Assembly: GCA_035551835.1 (NCBI GenBank)
Contig: DASZMN010000029.1
Span: 1-64,000 of the forward strand
Reading direction: 5' to 3'
DNA length: 64,000 nucleotides
Source of the DNA: Bog-473 sp035551835
GTDB taxonomy: Bacteria; Actinomycetota; Acidimicrobiia; Acidimicrobiales; RAAP-2
Both the position numbers and the translations under genes were made by a program. The stretch's first letter is position 1, and every line of letters starts with the position of its first letter. A model generated the notes under the pieces. It ran no database searches. It worked only from the letters and a program-made list of their open reading frames with translations, and was not told where the DNA came from. Of this stretch, positions 25,676 to 34,083 are shown piece by piece.

Positions 25676-26712
25676 TGCGCCGACGCCGCGACCCGTTCCG
25701 GGCCGCGCGGTCGATCGTCGCGCTGGCAACGGTGGCGCTCGTGGCCGCGAGCTGCAGCTCGACGCCCGCGAACTCCGGCGCGCCGACGACGACCTCGACC
25801 ACGACCACCGCACACTCCACGACGTCGTCGTCGACGTCCGGTGCCGCGGCGGGCAAGTGGTCCCCGGCCATCCCCGTCGCGCCGGGCGCCAACCTGTCGG
25901 TCGTCTCGTGCCCGTCGGCCGGGACGTGTTTCGTCGGCACCGACGGCGGTCAGACCTACCGCCTCCTCTTCGACAAGGTGACCCCGCTCGGCCCGCCGCT
26001 GCCCTCGCCGTCGCCCCAGGGCGTCTCGTACCTCTCGTGCGCCACGCCGACCTTCTGCGCCGCCGCCCCCAGCCAGAATCAGGTCGCCTTGTACAACGGC
26101 TCGTCGTGGCAGTCGCCGGCGACCATCTCGGCGGCCCAGGGATTCACCGCGGTCGACTGCACCGGGCCCACCTTCTGCATCACGATCGACGGCGAGGGAA
26201 ACTCCTTCGCCTACGACGGCTCGGGCTGGTCGGGCAACCTGGGCGCCTGGGGGGCGGCCAACCAGATCTCCTGCGTGTCGCCCAGCTTCTGCGTCGCCGC
26301 CGAGGGTGGCCCGTCGGTGTTCAACGGCCACACGTGGACCCAGCCCAACGACGCCGACGCGGCCGGCCAGCTGAACTCGGTCTCGTGCGCGTCGACGGCG
26401 TTCTGCGCCCTGGTCGACAGCAACGGCGGCGTCTTGACCTGGAACGGCCTGGGCTTCAGCGCGCCCTCCTCCATCGCGACCGAGCCGCCCCTCAGCGGCA
26501 CCGACGCGTCGGGGCTGACCGCGGTGTCGTGCCCCACCCCGACGTTCTGTCGCGCCGTCGACTCCATCGGGCGCGCCTTCTCGTGGAACGGGACGGCCTG
26601 GAGCAGCGGCACGCTCATCGACAACGGCCACGCGCTGACCAGCATCTCGTGCCCGACGACCACCTATTGCGTGGCGGTCGACCGCGCCGGCCGGGCGTTC
26701 TTCTCCAGCTAG
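25675..26712 (+). CDS. Lipoprotein-like protein with seven Cys-pair repeats
   Basis: About 345 aa. GTG 25675 overlaps the Lrp stop by one base. The signal segment ends at LVAASC (probable lipid-bearing Cys), followed by a Thr/Ser linker. The rest is seven repeats of about 40 residues, each with a pair of Cys about 7 apart: VVSCPSAGTCF, YLSCATPTFCA, AVDCTGPTFCI, QISCVSPSFCV, SVSCASTAFCA, AVSCPTPTFCR, SISCPTTTYCV, most followed by a NG..W segment. Seven units suggest a seven-bladed beta-propeller with a disulfide in each blade. No catalytic motif. Probably a surface sensor or binding protein; role unknown. Confidence 0.7.
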   Translation: MRRRRDPFRAARSIVALATVALVAASCSSTPANSGAPTTTSTTTTAHSTTSSSTSGAAAGKWSPAIPVAPGANLSVVSCPSAGTCFVGTDGGQTYRLLFDKVTPLGPPLPSPSPQGVSYLSCATPTFCAAAPSQNQVALYNGSSWQSPATISAAQGFTAVDCTGPTFCITIDGEGNSFAYDGSGWSGNLGAWGAANQISCVSPSFCVAAEGGPSVFNGHTWTQPNDADAAGQLNSVSCASTAFCALVDSNGGVLTWNGLGFSAPSSIATEPPLSGTDASGLTAVSCPTPTFCRAVDSIGRAFSWNGTAWSSGTLIDNGHALTSISCPTTTYCVAVDRAGRAFFSS

Positions 26713-26725
26713 TCACCTTTGAGGC

Positions 26726-26745
26726 TGGCGCTCGTTTCAGCGCCA
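26726..26745 (+). terminator. Hairpin after the Cys-repeat lipoprotein
   Basis: TGGCGCT (26726-26732) and AGCGCCA (26739-26745) form a perfect 7-base stem with a 6-base loop, 14 bases after the stop. Likely terminator of the Lrp-lipoprotein unit, although no T-tract follows. Confidence 0.5.
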
Positions 26746-26833
26746 AACCTGAAGATTCGCACGTTCACCTCGGCAAGCCGACCGAGCAATTCGTGCCGAC
26801 GCGTCGCATCGATCGCCACGGGGGTTGTCTTTT

Positions 26834-26869
26834 GTGATTGACGAGACAGGGGACTCCTGTGACAATCAC
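26834..26869 (+). promoter_or_regulatory. Nested stem-loop in the leader of the giant surface protein gene
   Basis: Outer stem GTGATTG (26834-26840) / CAATCAC (26863-26869) encloses inner stem ACAGG (26846-26850) / CCTGT (26856-26860), with a 5-base loop and an asymmetric internal loop. It lies 106 bases upstream of the chosen ATG. It could be an RNA switch, a stability element or an operator. I do not recognise it as a known riboswitch class. Confidence 0.45.
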
Positions 26870-26975
26870 TCACTCTGGGGCGACCGCGTTTGTGCGATCA
26901 CGTTCTTTGACGGAGTTCGGATCGCGGCGTCACGTTGGGTGGATTCCTTCTCACAATAGGAAGGAAACGGAGATC

Positions 26976-29594
26976 ATGGCGGGAAGCGAGTCGCGAAGGA
27001 ACATCCTTCGACGGACAATCGGCGCGTTGCGCGGTGGGCCGGGTATGTGGAGCCGCGGCGCGCTCGGGCTGCTTGTGGGGACGGCCTTCGGCACGGTGGG
27101 TCTGATCGCCCTTGGTGCCCCCACCCCCGTCGGGGCAACAACCACGACCTTCGGCTGCACGGGATCCATTCAGACCTTCACGGTCCCGTCCGGCGTGACC
27201 TCCATCACGATTACCGCACAAGGTGCGGGCGGCGGCGATGGTGCCGCTGGCGCAGGAGGCAACGGCTTCGGAGAAAGCGGCACGTTCAGTGTGATCGCCG
27301 GCGACGAGTTGAACGTGCTCGCGGGTTGTCAGGGACAATCCGATTCCTTCAGCGGTGGTGGTGGTGGCGGCGGCAGTTTCGTGTACGCCACGGGGGCCGC
27401 AGCTCCCCTGATCGCGGCCGGCGGCGGCGGCGGGGGCAGGGCAGCAAACGACTGCAGCGCCGCCGACGCGACAACGTCGAGCAGCGGCCAAAACGGCAGC
27501 GGCTCTGGTGGCGGCGCGGGCGGGAGCGGCGGCGACGGCGGCGCCGGTGCGGTGTTCATTCCACCCGCTGACGCCGCTGGCGGCGGCGGCTACACCTCTG
27601 ACGGCACCTCCGGCGACACCGACGCCACACCTGGCTCCAGTGTGCTTCATGGCGGAGCCGGCGGCCTGGGCGGCACCCGCGGCGGGAGCGGCGCCAACGG
27701 CGGCTTCGGCGGTGGCGGCGGTGCCGACCTCGCCGGAGGAGGGGGCGGGGGCTACAGCGGCGGCGGCGGTGGCGGCGACAATGGCTGCGGTGGCGGCGGC
27801 GGGAGTTGGAACGCGGGTACGAATCCCTCCACGACGCCTGGGGCCGGTCCGGCTGAGGACGGCCAGGTGGTCATCTCCGCGTCCCCGACCGTGATGACCT
27901 CGAACGGCTCGACGACCTATCTCGTCCCGCTCGGCTCCTCCTCCGCTCCCGTGATCGTCGACCCGGGAGTGACGGTGAGTGACCTGGTGTCCACCACGCT
28001 GGCTTCGGCCTCCGTATCCATCACCGGGGGCTTTCAGTCCAGCGAGGACGTGCTGGGGTTCACGAACCAGAACGGCATCACCGGTTCCTACGACGCGACG
28101 ACCGGGGTTCTGACCCTGACCGGCACGAGCTTTCTCGCCGACTACGAGACGGCGCTCGAGTCCATTACCTACGCCGACACGTCTTTGACGCCGAACACGT
28201 CGACCCGGACGGTCTCGTTCCAGGTGGGCGACGGCACCAACGAGAGCAACGTCGCCACCAAGTCGGTGGACTTCGTCCAAGACACCACGACCATGGCGTC
28301 GGACCTCGGGACCTCCTACTCGTCCTCGGATCACACGGTCACCCTGAGTGCCACCGTGGCGCCGGCGTCCGGCACCGTCGCCGAAGGGTCCGTGACCTTC
28401 ACCCTCATGCAGGGCGCCACCACGATCGGCACCCCCACGACGTCGAGCACGGTGAGCGGCGGCTCGGCCAGCGTGAGCTACGCGATCCCAGGGGGAACGC
28501 CCGTGGGGAGCTACACGATCGACGCCACCTACAACCCGGGGCCCGACTACACGACCAGTTCAGACGTCACCCACGACCTCACCATCTCGGCGGTTCCCAC
28601 GACGACCACCTTGGGGGTGTCGAGCAGTCCGACCTTGGAGGGGGCGCCGCTCACCCTCACCGCTCTGGTCGCCGGTTCGTCTCCCAGCGGCATCGTGACC
28701 TTCTTCGATGGCACGACCCCCATTGGCTCGGCGGCCCTCGCCGCTGGCTCGGCCACGCTGTCCACCTCGAGTCTGACGGTCGGCACCCACACGCTCAGCG
28801 CGTCCTACGGCGGCGACTCGAACCATGAACCATCCGCGTCGGGACCGCTCACGCAACTCGTCGCGCCCAGGGGAGGTGCGGGTTCCGCGCTCGCCCCGGC
28901 CGCCGGCGGGCTCGGCTACTGGCTCAGTCAACCCAACGGCTCGGTCACGGCCTTCGGCGAGGCCTCCAACTACGGCTCCATGGCCGGTCGCCCACTCAAC
29001 GCACCGGTTGTCGGCATCACCGCCACCCCTGACGGCAAGGGCTACTGGCTGGTGGCCGCGGACGGCGGAGTCTTCACTTTCGGAGACGCCGGGTACTACG
29101 GCTCCATGGCCGGGCGGCCTCTCAACGCTCCCATCGTGGCCCTGGCGTCCACCCCGGACGGCAGGGGCTATTGGATGGTCGCCTCTGACGGTGGGGTCTT
29201 CGCCGAGGGCGATGCCCCCTTCCTCGGCTCCATGGAGGGCCGGGGCCTCAACCGCCCCGTGGTCGGGCTCACTCCGACCCCCGATGGCCTCGGTTACTGG
29301 CTGGTGGCTTCAGACGGCGGGGTCTTCGCCGAGGGCGACGCCCCCTTCGACGGCTCGCTCGGCAGCCTTGTCCTCAACCAGGCCATCGTCGGCTTGATGG
29401 CCAGTCCCGACGCCCAGGGCTATTGGTTGGTCGGAGCTGACGGCGGGGTCTTCGCCGAAGGCGGCGCCCCCTTCTACGGCTCGACCGGTGGGTCACCGGG
29501 TGCCGTACCGATCATCGGCATGCTCCTCTCGCCGAGTGGCCTCGGCTACCTGTTGGTGAACGCCAACGGGAATTCGTTCTCGTTCGGTTCGTGA
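26976..29594 (+). CDS. Giant secreted protein: Gly-rich, Ig-like and GYW repeats
   Basis: 872 aa from ATG 26976 (AAGGA and GGAG upstream); the frame is open to 26838 but the leader hairpin lies there. Residues about 27-55 are a signal or membrane anchor. About 60-310 is extremely Gly-rich (GGGGGGGSFVYATG), like the Gly-rich domain of ALK-type receptors. About 305-435 is a cadherin-like beta domain (VSDLVSTTLASASVSITGGF). About 438-628 holds two bacterial Ig-like (Big_3) domains, the second with SGIVTFFDGTTPIGSA. About 640-872 has five repeats of the GYWLVASDGGVFAEGDAPF type, common in Acidimicrobiia. Probably a cell-surface adhesin or scaffold. No sortase signal is seen. Confidence 0.75.
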   Translation: MAGSESRRNILRRTIGALRGGPGMWSRGALGLLVGTAFGTVGLIALGAPTPVGATTTTFGCTGSIQTFTVPSGVTSITITAQGAGGGDGAAGAGGNGFGESGTFSVIAGDELNVLAGCQGQSDSFSGGGGGGGSFVYATGAAAPLIAAGGGGGGRAANDCSAADATTSSSGQNGSGSGGGAGGSGGDGGAGAVFIPPADAAGGGGYTSDGTSGDTDATPGSSVLHGGAGGLGGTRGGSGANGGFGGGGGADLAGGGGGGYSGGGGGGDNGCGGGGGSWNAGTNPSTTPGAGPAEDGQVVISASPTVMTSNGSTTYLVPLGSSSAPVIVDPGVTVSDLVSTTLASASVSITGGFQSSEDVLGFTNQNGITGSYDATTGVLTLTGTSFLADYETALESITYADTSLTPNTSTRTVSFQVGDGTNESNVATKSVDFVQDTTTMASDLGTSYSSSDHTVTLSATVAPASGTVAEGSVTFTLMQGATTIGTPTTSSTVSGGSASVSYAIPGGTPVGSYTIDATYNPGPDYTTSSDVTHDLTISAVPTTTTLGVSSSPTLEGAPLTLTALVAGSSPSGIVTFFDGTTPIGSAALAAGSATLSTSSLTVGTHTLSASYGGDSNHEPSASGPLTQLVAPRGGAGSALAPAAGGLGYWLSQPNGSVTAFGEASNYGSMAGRPLNAPVVGITATPDGKGYWLVAADGGVFTFGDAGYYGSMAGRPLNAPIVALASTPDGRGYWMVASDGGVFAEGDAPFLGSMEGRGLNRPVVGLTPTPDGLGYWLVASDGGVFAEGDAPFDGSLGSLVLNQAIVGLMASPDAQGYWLVGADGGVFAEGGAPFYGSTGGSPGAVPIIGMLLSPSGLGYLLVNANGNSFSFGS

Positions 29595-29615
29595 ACCGAA
29601 AAGGCCAGAGCCTTT
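29583..29615 (+). terminator. Tandem hairpins ending the surface protein gene
   Basis: TTCGGTTC-GT-GAACCGAA (29583-29600, overlapping the TGA stop) abuts AAAGGC-CAGA-GCCTTT (29600-29615). The second stem ends in a short T run. This is the most convincing terminator in the window. Confidence 0.65.
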
Positions 29616-29699
29616 GACCTGATCCTGCTCGTGAGTAGCGCCGCGTCTGCACCCGGCGAGCCGCTCACCTCGTTCAGATTCGAAGGGCGGCGTCACCCC

Positions 29700-30299
29700 T
29701 CACCACGGCGCCAGCTCCGGGGGCTCGCCGCGCCCGATGACCCACGCCAGCAGCGCCGCCCGGTCGGCGCGCTCGCCCAGCCGCGGCAGCTCGCGGGCCA
29801 GCCACGCGTCCACGAGCGCCGGGGGCACCGCCACGGCGCCGAAACCGAGGTCGCCGTGGTGCACGACCACCTCGCGCCAGCGTGAGAACGCCGCGTCGCG
29901 CGACGGCTCCACCACGCCCCGCGCCGTGCGCGAGGGGGCGTCCCAGGCGGCGTCGGGCAACTCGGCCATGGCCCGCGCCACCGCCGCCGAGCTCGTCCGC
30001 ACGTCGGCCACGAGTTCGGACGCCGCCCGGCCCGCGCCCGCCTCAATGTCGTCGCGCCGTTGCTCCACCCCTCCGGGGTACTGGTCGCGCAGCTCGCCGC
30101 GCGCCGCGCCCTCGAGGCGCCACACCACGCTGTCGCCGTTGCGCGCCACGTGGGTCAGCACATGGCCGACGCTCCACCCCGGCAGCAGGCTGGGCGACCG
30201 CGCCCCCGCGTCGTCCAGGTCCTCCAGATCCGCCTCGAGCGCGGCCTGCGCGGCCAGGCACCCGGCGACCCACTCCCGCGGCGCGCCGCCGGGCGTCAC
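29700..30299 (-). CDS. Maleylpyruvate isomerase-like (DinB-fold, mycothiol-dependent type)
   Basis: 199 aa. GTG 30299 overlaps the stop of the PLP decarboxylase (GTGA). The SLLPGWSVGHVLTHVARNGD segment has the conserved His of the mycothiol-dependent maleylpyruvate isomerase N-terminal domain, followed by QYPGGVEQRRDDIEAGA and a WREVVVHHGDLGFG segment with the second His pair that binds metal. Family members use mycothiol as cofactor or have related thiol-transfer roles. Translational coupling suggests it acts with the PLP enzyme, but the linked reaction is unknown. Confidence 0.75.
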   Translation of the reverse strand: MTPGGAPREWVAGCLAAQAALEADLEDLDDAGARSPSLLPGWSVGHVLTHVARNGDSVVWRLEGAARGELRDQYPGGVEQRRDDIEAGAGRAASELVADVRTSSAAVARAMAELPDAAWDAPSRTARGVVEPSRDAAFSRWREVVVHHGDLGFGAVAVPPALVDAWLARELPRLGERADRAALLAWVIGRGEPPELAPW

Positions 30300-31690
30300 T
30301 TCGCCGGGATCGTCGACTGCCCGTCGAGCATGTCGGCCATGACCATGCGGATGAACTCGTCCGCCTCGTCGGTCATCCCGCCCGCGACCCCGCCGTAGAT
30401 GGCGCCCGACTTCGGCGCCTCGGCGGCGTGCGCCTTGGCGTAGGCGACGGCGTCGGCGAGGTCGGTGGCGAACTCGGCGGCCACCTGCGGCTGGGTCTGG
30501 GGCCGGGTGACCGCCATGTGCAGCGCGTTGGGGTACTGCTGGCCGTTGAAGCGCCAGCCGCGGAGCCGCATGAAGTCGTTCACGTGGTACACGTCGAACT
30601 CGTCGGAGGTGAAGGAGAAGAGGAACGTCGGGTTGCCCACCAGGCGCAGCTCGGGGTGCGAGCGCACCGCCTCCTGCATGGCGAAGGAGGTCTCGAAGAT
30701 CTGGCGCGCGTAGCCCAGGTACCCGCCGTGGCCCAGCTGGACCATCGAGGCCCACGTGGCGGCGATCAGGCCGCCCGAGCGCGAGCCCTCCATGCCCGGC
30801 GAGGTGTACTTCCCGCCGCTCCAGTCGGTCAGGTAGAAGTACTGCGCGTTGCGCAGCGCCTTGGTGCGGAAGCTGCAGACGGAGGAGCCCTTGAAGGCGT
30901 AGCCGTACTTGTGCGTGTCGGCGGACATCGACGTCACGCCGGGCAGCGAGTAGTCGAAGACTCCGATGTCGTAGCCGAGCTCGCGCCCGAACGGGAGGAT
31001 GAAGCCGCCGAGGCAGGCGTCGACGTGCAGGCCGATGCCCTTCTCGAGCGCGAGGTCGGACAGCTCGGCGATCGGGTCCACCGTGCCGTAGCCGTAGTTG
31101 CAAGCCGAGCCGATCATGGCGACCGTCCCCTCGTCAATATGGTCGCGCACCCAGTCGACGTCGACCTGCGTGCTGACCGGGTCGACCGGGGCGCGCCGCA
31201 GCTCGACGCCGAAGAGGTGACAGGCCTTGTCGAAGGCCGGATGCGCCGTCTCGGGCTTGATCACGTTGGGCCGGGTGATCCCGCGCGTCTGTGCCGCGTG
31301 CTCCCGGTAGGCCAGGATCGCGTGCAAGATGCTGCCGGTCCCTCCCGTGGTGACCAGGCCGCACGGGTCGTCGCCCGCCGCCGCCGCGGCCTCCCCGGAG
31401 AACAGGCCCAGCGTCATGGCGATGATCTCGGCCTCGAACTTGGTGGCGCTCGGGCACATGTCGCGTTGCAACACGTTCACGTGCGCAAAGAGACCGAAGG
31501 CCTCGTTCATGAACGTGTAGTGGTCATGGTCGCCGCAGTACATGGTGCCCGAGCACTTGCCGGTCTCCCAGAAGGCGTCCTCCTCGGTCGCCATCGCGTG
31601 CAGCTGCGCCAGCACCTCCTGGCGGCTCATGCCCTCTTCGGGCAACGAGCGGTGGATGGCGAAGCGGTCGGCGTAGGGGTAGGTGCTCAT
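30296..31690 (-). CDS. PLP-dependent lyase/decarboxylase, sphingosine-1-phosphate-lyase-like
   Basis: 464 aa from ATG 31690 (GGAGG lies 11 bases upstream; a longer GTG start at 31738 is possible). Group II decarboxylase fold: LVTTGGTGSILHAILAYRE (phosphate site), LHVDACLGGFILPFGRELGY (Asp that binds the pyridine nitrogen) and MSADTHKYGYAFKGSSV with the PLP Lys261. GKCSGTMYCGDHDHYTFMNE and the THKYGYA block are the pattern of sphingosine-1-phosphate lyases, which split phosphorylated long-chain bases; glutamate or tyrosine decarboxylases differ there. No membrane segment is seen. It is the first gene of a two-gene unit with the isomerase-like protein. Confidence 0.8.
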   Translation of the reverse strand: MSTYPYADRFAIHRSLPEEGMSRQEVLAQLHAMATEEDAFWETGKCSGTMYCGDHDHYTFMNEAFGLFAHVNVLQRDMCPSATKFEAEIIAMTLGLFSGEAAAAAGDDPCGLVTTGGTGSILHAILAYREHAAQTRGITRPNVIKPETAHPAFDKACHLFGVELRRAPVDPVSTQVDVDWVRDHIDEGTVAMIGSACNYGYGTVDPIAELSDLALEKGIGLHVDACLGGFILPFGRELGYDIGVFDYSLPGVTSMSADTHKYGYAFKGSSVCSFRTKALRNAQYFYLTDWSGGKYTSPGMEGSRSGGLIAATWASMVQLGHGGYLGYARQIFETSFAMQEAVRSHPELRLVGNPTFLFSFTSDEFDVYHVNDFMRLRGWRFNGQQYPNALHMAVTRPQTQPQVAAEFATDLADAVAYAKAHAAEAPKSGAIYGGVAGGMTDEADEFIRMVMADMLDGQSTIPAK

Positions 31691-31840
31691 TGGTGTCGGG
31701 GCCTCCTCGAGCCCTGCTGCCTCGTTCGTCCGCTCCACGCCACCATTCGGGCGGGCGCCGCGCCTCGGCTCAGTCCGAGACTATTCAATTGCGGTGAAGG
31801 TATCGGCCGGACGGCGCCGCAGGTGGGCGAAGATGTCGCG

Positions 31841-33511
31841 GTGCGGCCACCCCCCGTGTTCACGTCGTTGCACGGGTACCAACGGGCCTGGGTGAGCGCC
31901 GACCTGGTGGCCGGCCTCACGCTCCTCGCCATCGCCCTGCCCGAGCAGCTGGCGACCTCGCGGTTGGCCGGCATGCCCCCGATCACCGGCTTCTACGCCT
32001 TCATCGCCGGCAGCGTGGTGTTCGCGTTCCTCGGTTCGAACCCGCAGGTGTCGGTGGGTGCGGACTCGACGATCGCCCCCCTGTTCGCCGCCGGGGTGAC
32101 CGGCCTCGCCGCCCTGGGCTCGCCGCACTACATCGCCCTCGTCGGCATCCTGGCCGTGATGGTGGGGCTGCTAGTGATGCTCGTCAGCATCCTGCGCCTC
32201 GGCTGGATCGCCGAGTTCCTCTCCACGCCGATCGTGACGGGCTTCCTCTCCGGCGTCGCCGTCATCATCGTCGTCCACCAGCTGCCCGACTTCCTCGGCC
32301 TGCCGTCGACCAACGGCACCAACGAGCACCGGATCGGCTACGTGGCCACCCACCTGGGCGACGCCAAGGCCGGCGCCGTCGCACTCGGGTTCGGGGTGCT
32401 CGCCGTGATGATCGTGTCGTTGCGCGTCAACCGGCGCATCCCCGGCGCCCTCATCGCGCTCGTTGCCTCCATCGCCCTCTCCAACGCGCTCAACCTGCAG
32501 GCGCACGGCGTGCCCGTGCTCGGCACGGTGCAGACGGGCGCCCCCCACTTCGGGCTCACCGGCCTGTCGTGGGCGGCGGTGCGCAATCTCGCGCCGCTGG
32601 CGGCGGTCGTCGCGCTCGTCGTCGTCACCCAGACCGCCGCCACCACGCGCGCGTTCGCAGATCAGGGCGACTACGACGTCGACGCCGGGCGCGACTTCAT
32701 GGGCGTCGGTGCCGGCAGCATCCTGTCGGGGCTGGTCGGCTCCTTCCCGGTCGACGCCAGCCCGCCCCGCACCGGTGCGGTCGTCTCGGCCGGCGGCCGC
32801 ACGCAGGCCGGGGCGCTGGGCGCGGCCGCCGCCGTGCTCGTCCTCATCCCCGCCGCGGGCGTGCTCAAGGCCCTGCCGCTCTCCATGCTGGCCGCCGTGC
32901 TGATCTTCGTGGCGTTCCGGCTCTTCAAGTGGCGCGACCTGGTCTCGATCGCCCGCTTCGGGCTGATCGAGTTCGCGCTGGCGGCGTTGACCTTGCTGGT
33001 GGTCGTGCTGGTCGGGGTGGAGCAGGGGATCGCGGTCGCGGTCGGCCTGGCCATCCTCGACCGCATCAGGCTCAGCGCGCGGCCGCAGCTCCACGTCCTC
33101 GGGCGCGTGCCGGGGACGACCAGTTGGGCACCGCTGTCGGCCCAGGCGGACGCGGTGCCGGAGCCCGGCCTCTTGGTCCTCCTCTTCGCCACGCCGCTCT
33201 GGTACGCCAACGCGATCCACTTCCGCGACGAGGTCACGCACGCGCTGGCCAACGCGGGCAGCTCCACCCGGGTGCTCGTCCTCGACACCATCGGCATGAC
33301 GGACCTCGACTACACGGGCGCCCACGCGCTGGCCCAGGTGGTCGACCGCTGCGCCCGCGAGCACGTCGAGTTCGGCGTGGCCCGCGCCGGCGACAACGTC
33401 CGGGCCAGCCTGCGGCGCAGCGGGCTGCTCGCCCGCATCGGCGAGGACCACTGTTTCGCGACGGTCGGCGAGGCGGTCAGCGCGCTGACGGCGGGTTCAG
33501 CCGACCGTTAG
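31841..33511 (+). CDS. SulP-family anion transporter with STAS domain
   Basis: About 556 aa. Start GTG 31841 chosen as the first start close to the conserved part; GTG 31823 and 31856 are alternatives and no ribosome site is seen. The SADLVAGLTLLAIALPEQLA segment is the SulP signature helix, followed by about ten more membrane segments; NPQVSVGADSTIAPLFAAGV is the substrate-binding region. The last 110 residues form the STAS domain (VLVLDTIGMTDLDYTGAHAL). Transports sulfate, bicarbonate or dicarboxylates. The stop overlaps the stop of the convergent lipoprotein gene. The frame is open 2 kb further upstream on the strand opposite the PLP genes, which is not coding. Confidence 0.9.
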   Translation: MRPPPVFTSLHGYQRAWVSADLVAGLTLLAIALPEQLATSRLAGMPPITGFYAFIAGSVVFAFLGSNPQVSVGADSTIAPLFAAGVTGLAALGSPHYIALVGILAVMVGLLVMLVSILRLGWIAEFLSTPIVTGFLSGVAVIIVVHQLPDFLGLPSTNGTNEHRIGYVATHLGDAKAGAVALGFGVLAVMIVSLRVNRRIPGALIALVASIALSNALNLQAHGVPVLGTVQTGAPHFGLTGLSWAAVRNLAPLAAVVALVVVTQTAATTRAFADQGDYDVDAGRDFMGVGAGSILSGLVGSFPVDASPPRTGAVVSAGGRTQAGALGAAAAVLVLIPAAGVLKALPLSMLAAVLIFVAFRLFKWRDLVSIARFGLIEFALAALTLLVVVLVGVEQGIAVAVGLAILDRIRLSARPQLHVLGRVPGTTSWAPLSAQADAVPEPGLLVLLFATPLWYANAIHFRDEVTHALANAGSSTRVLVLDTIGMTDLDYTGAHALAQVVDRCAREHVEFGVARAGDNVRASLRRSGLLARIGEDHCFATVGEAVSALTAGSADR

Positions 33512-34083
33512 GGCCCGGTGCACGCGTTGATCGTCACGTTGGCCCCCGTGCTCAGCGTCTCGCCCTGTTGGGGGAAGAACCACTTGACCTGCTGGTAGGC
33601 CGGCTTCCCGCCGCAGGCCCCGAGGCCGGACGCGACCACGGTCGCCGTCTCCTCGGTGCCCTGGGCCACCGTCTGGCTCGGCCCGACGTAGGTGCTGGTG
33701 CCCGAGCCGGTGGCCTGGCTCCCGCCCCACGACTGCCAGGTGATCCCGGTCAGGATGCCCGTCGGGTCGCCCCCGAGCGAGATCTCGGGCGGGCGCACCT
33801 GCCCGAAGCCGACCGCCGCCGGCCCGAACGCCGACGCCACCCCCAACGTCGGCGCCGTGCCCGCACCACCCCCGCCGCCATCCCCGCCACCGCCGGCTGT
33901 CGTCGGCGCGCCCACCGCAGCCGTCGTCGTCGTCGCCACGCCCGTCGCGTGCTTGCGCGGCGGCACCCGCACGGTCGTCGTGGTCCGGCCCCCGGGCGCG
34001 GGCGTCGACGGGGCGCTCGAGCACGCCGCCGCGAACACGCCCGCCGCCGTCAGCGACAACGTCACGACCGAGGCCCGCCGCAC
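33508..34083 (-). CDS. Small lipoprotein of unknown function
   Basis: 191 aa from GTG 34083, directly after the stop of the phosphatase gene (no gap). Signal peptide with lipobox FAAAC (Cys about 21), then a long Thr/Ala/Gly linker (residues about 25-80), and a C-terminal globular part with VGPSQTVAQGTEETATVVAS and two Cys (LGACGG, NACTGP) that could pair. The C-terminal part looks like a small beta-sandwich. No family recognised. Probably on the outer face of the membrane. Confidence 0.65.
   Translation of the reverse strand: MRRASVVTLSLTAAGVFAAACSSAPSTPAPGGRTTTTVRVPPRKHATGVATTTTAAVGAPTTAGGGGDGGGGGAGTAPTLGVASAFGPAAVGFGQVRPPEISLGGDPTGILTGITWQSWGGSQATGSGTSTYVGPSQTVAQGTEETATVVASGLGACGGKPAYQQVKWFFPQQGETLSTGANVTINACTGP

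Noticed and set aside
29882..31840. Plus-strand extension of the SulP frame giving a 1209-residue protein
   Set aside because: The extra 650 codons lie antisense to the isomerase-like and PLP lyase genes, are Arg/Pro/Ala-rich and show no domain. High G+C keeps antisense frames open.
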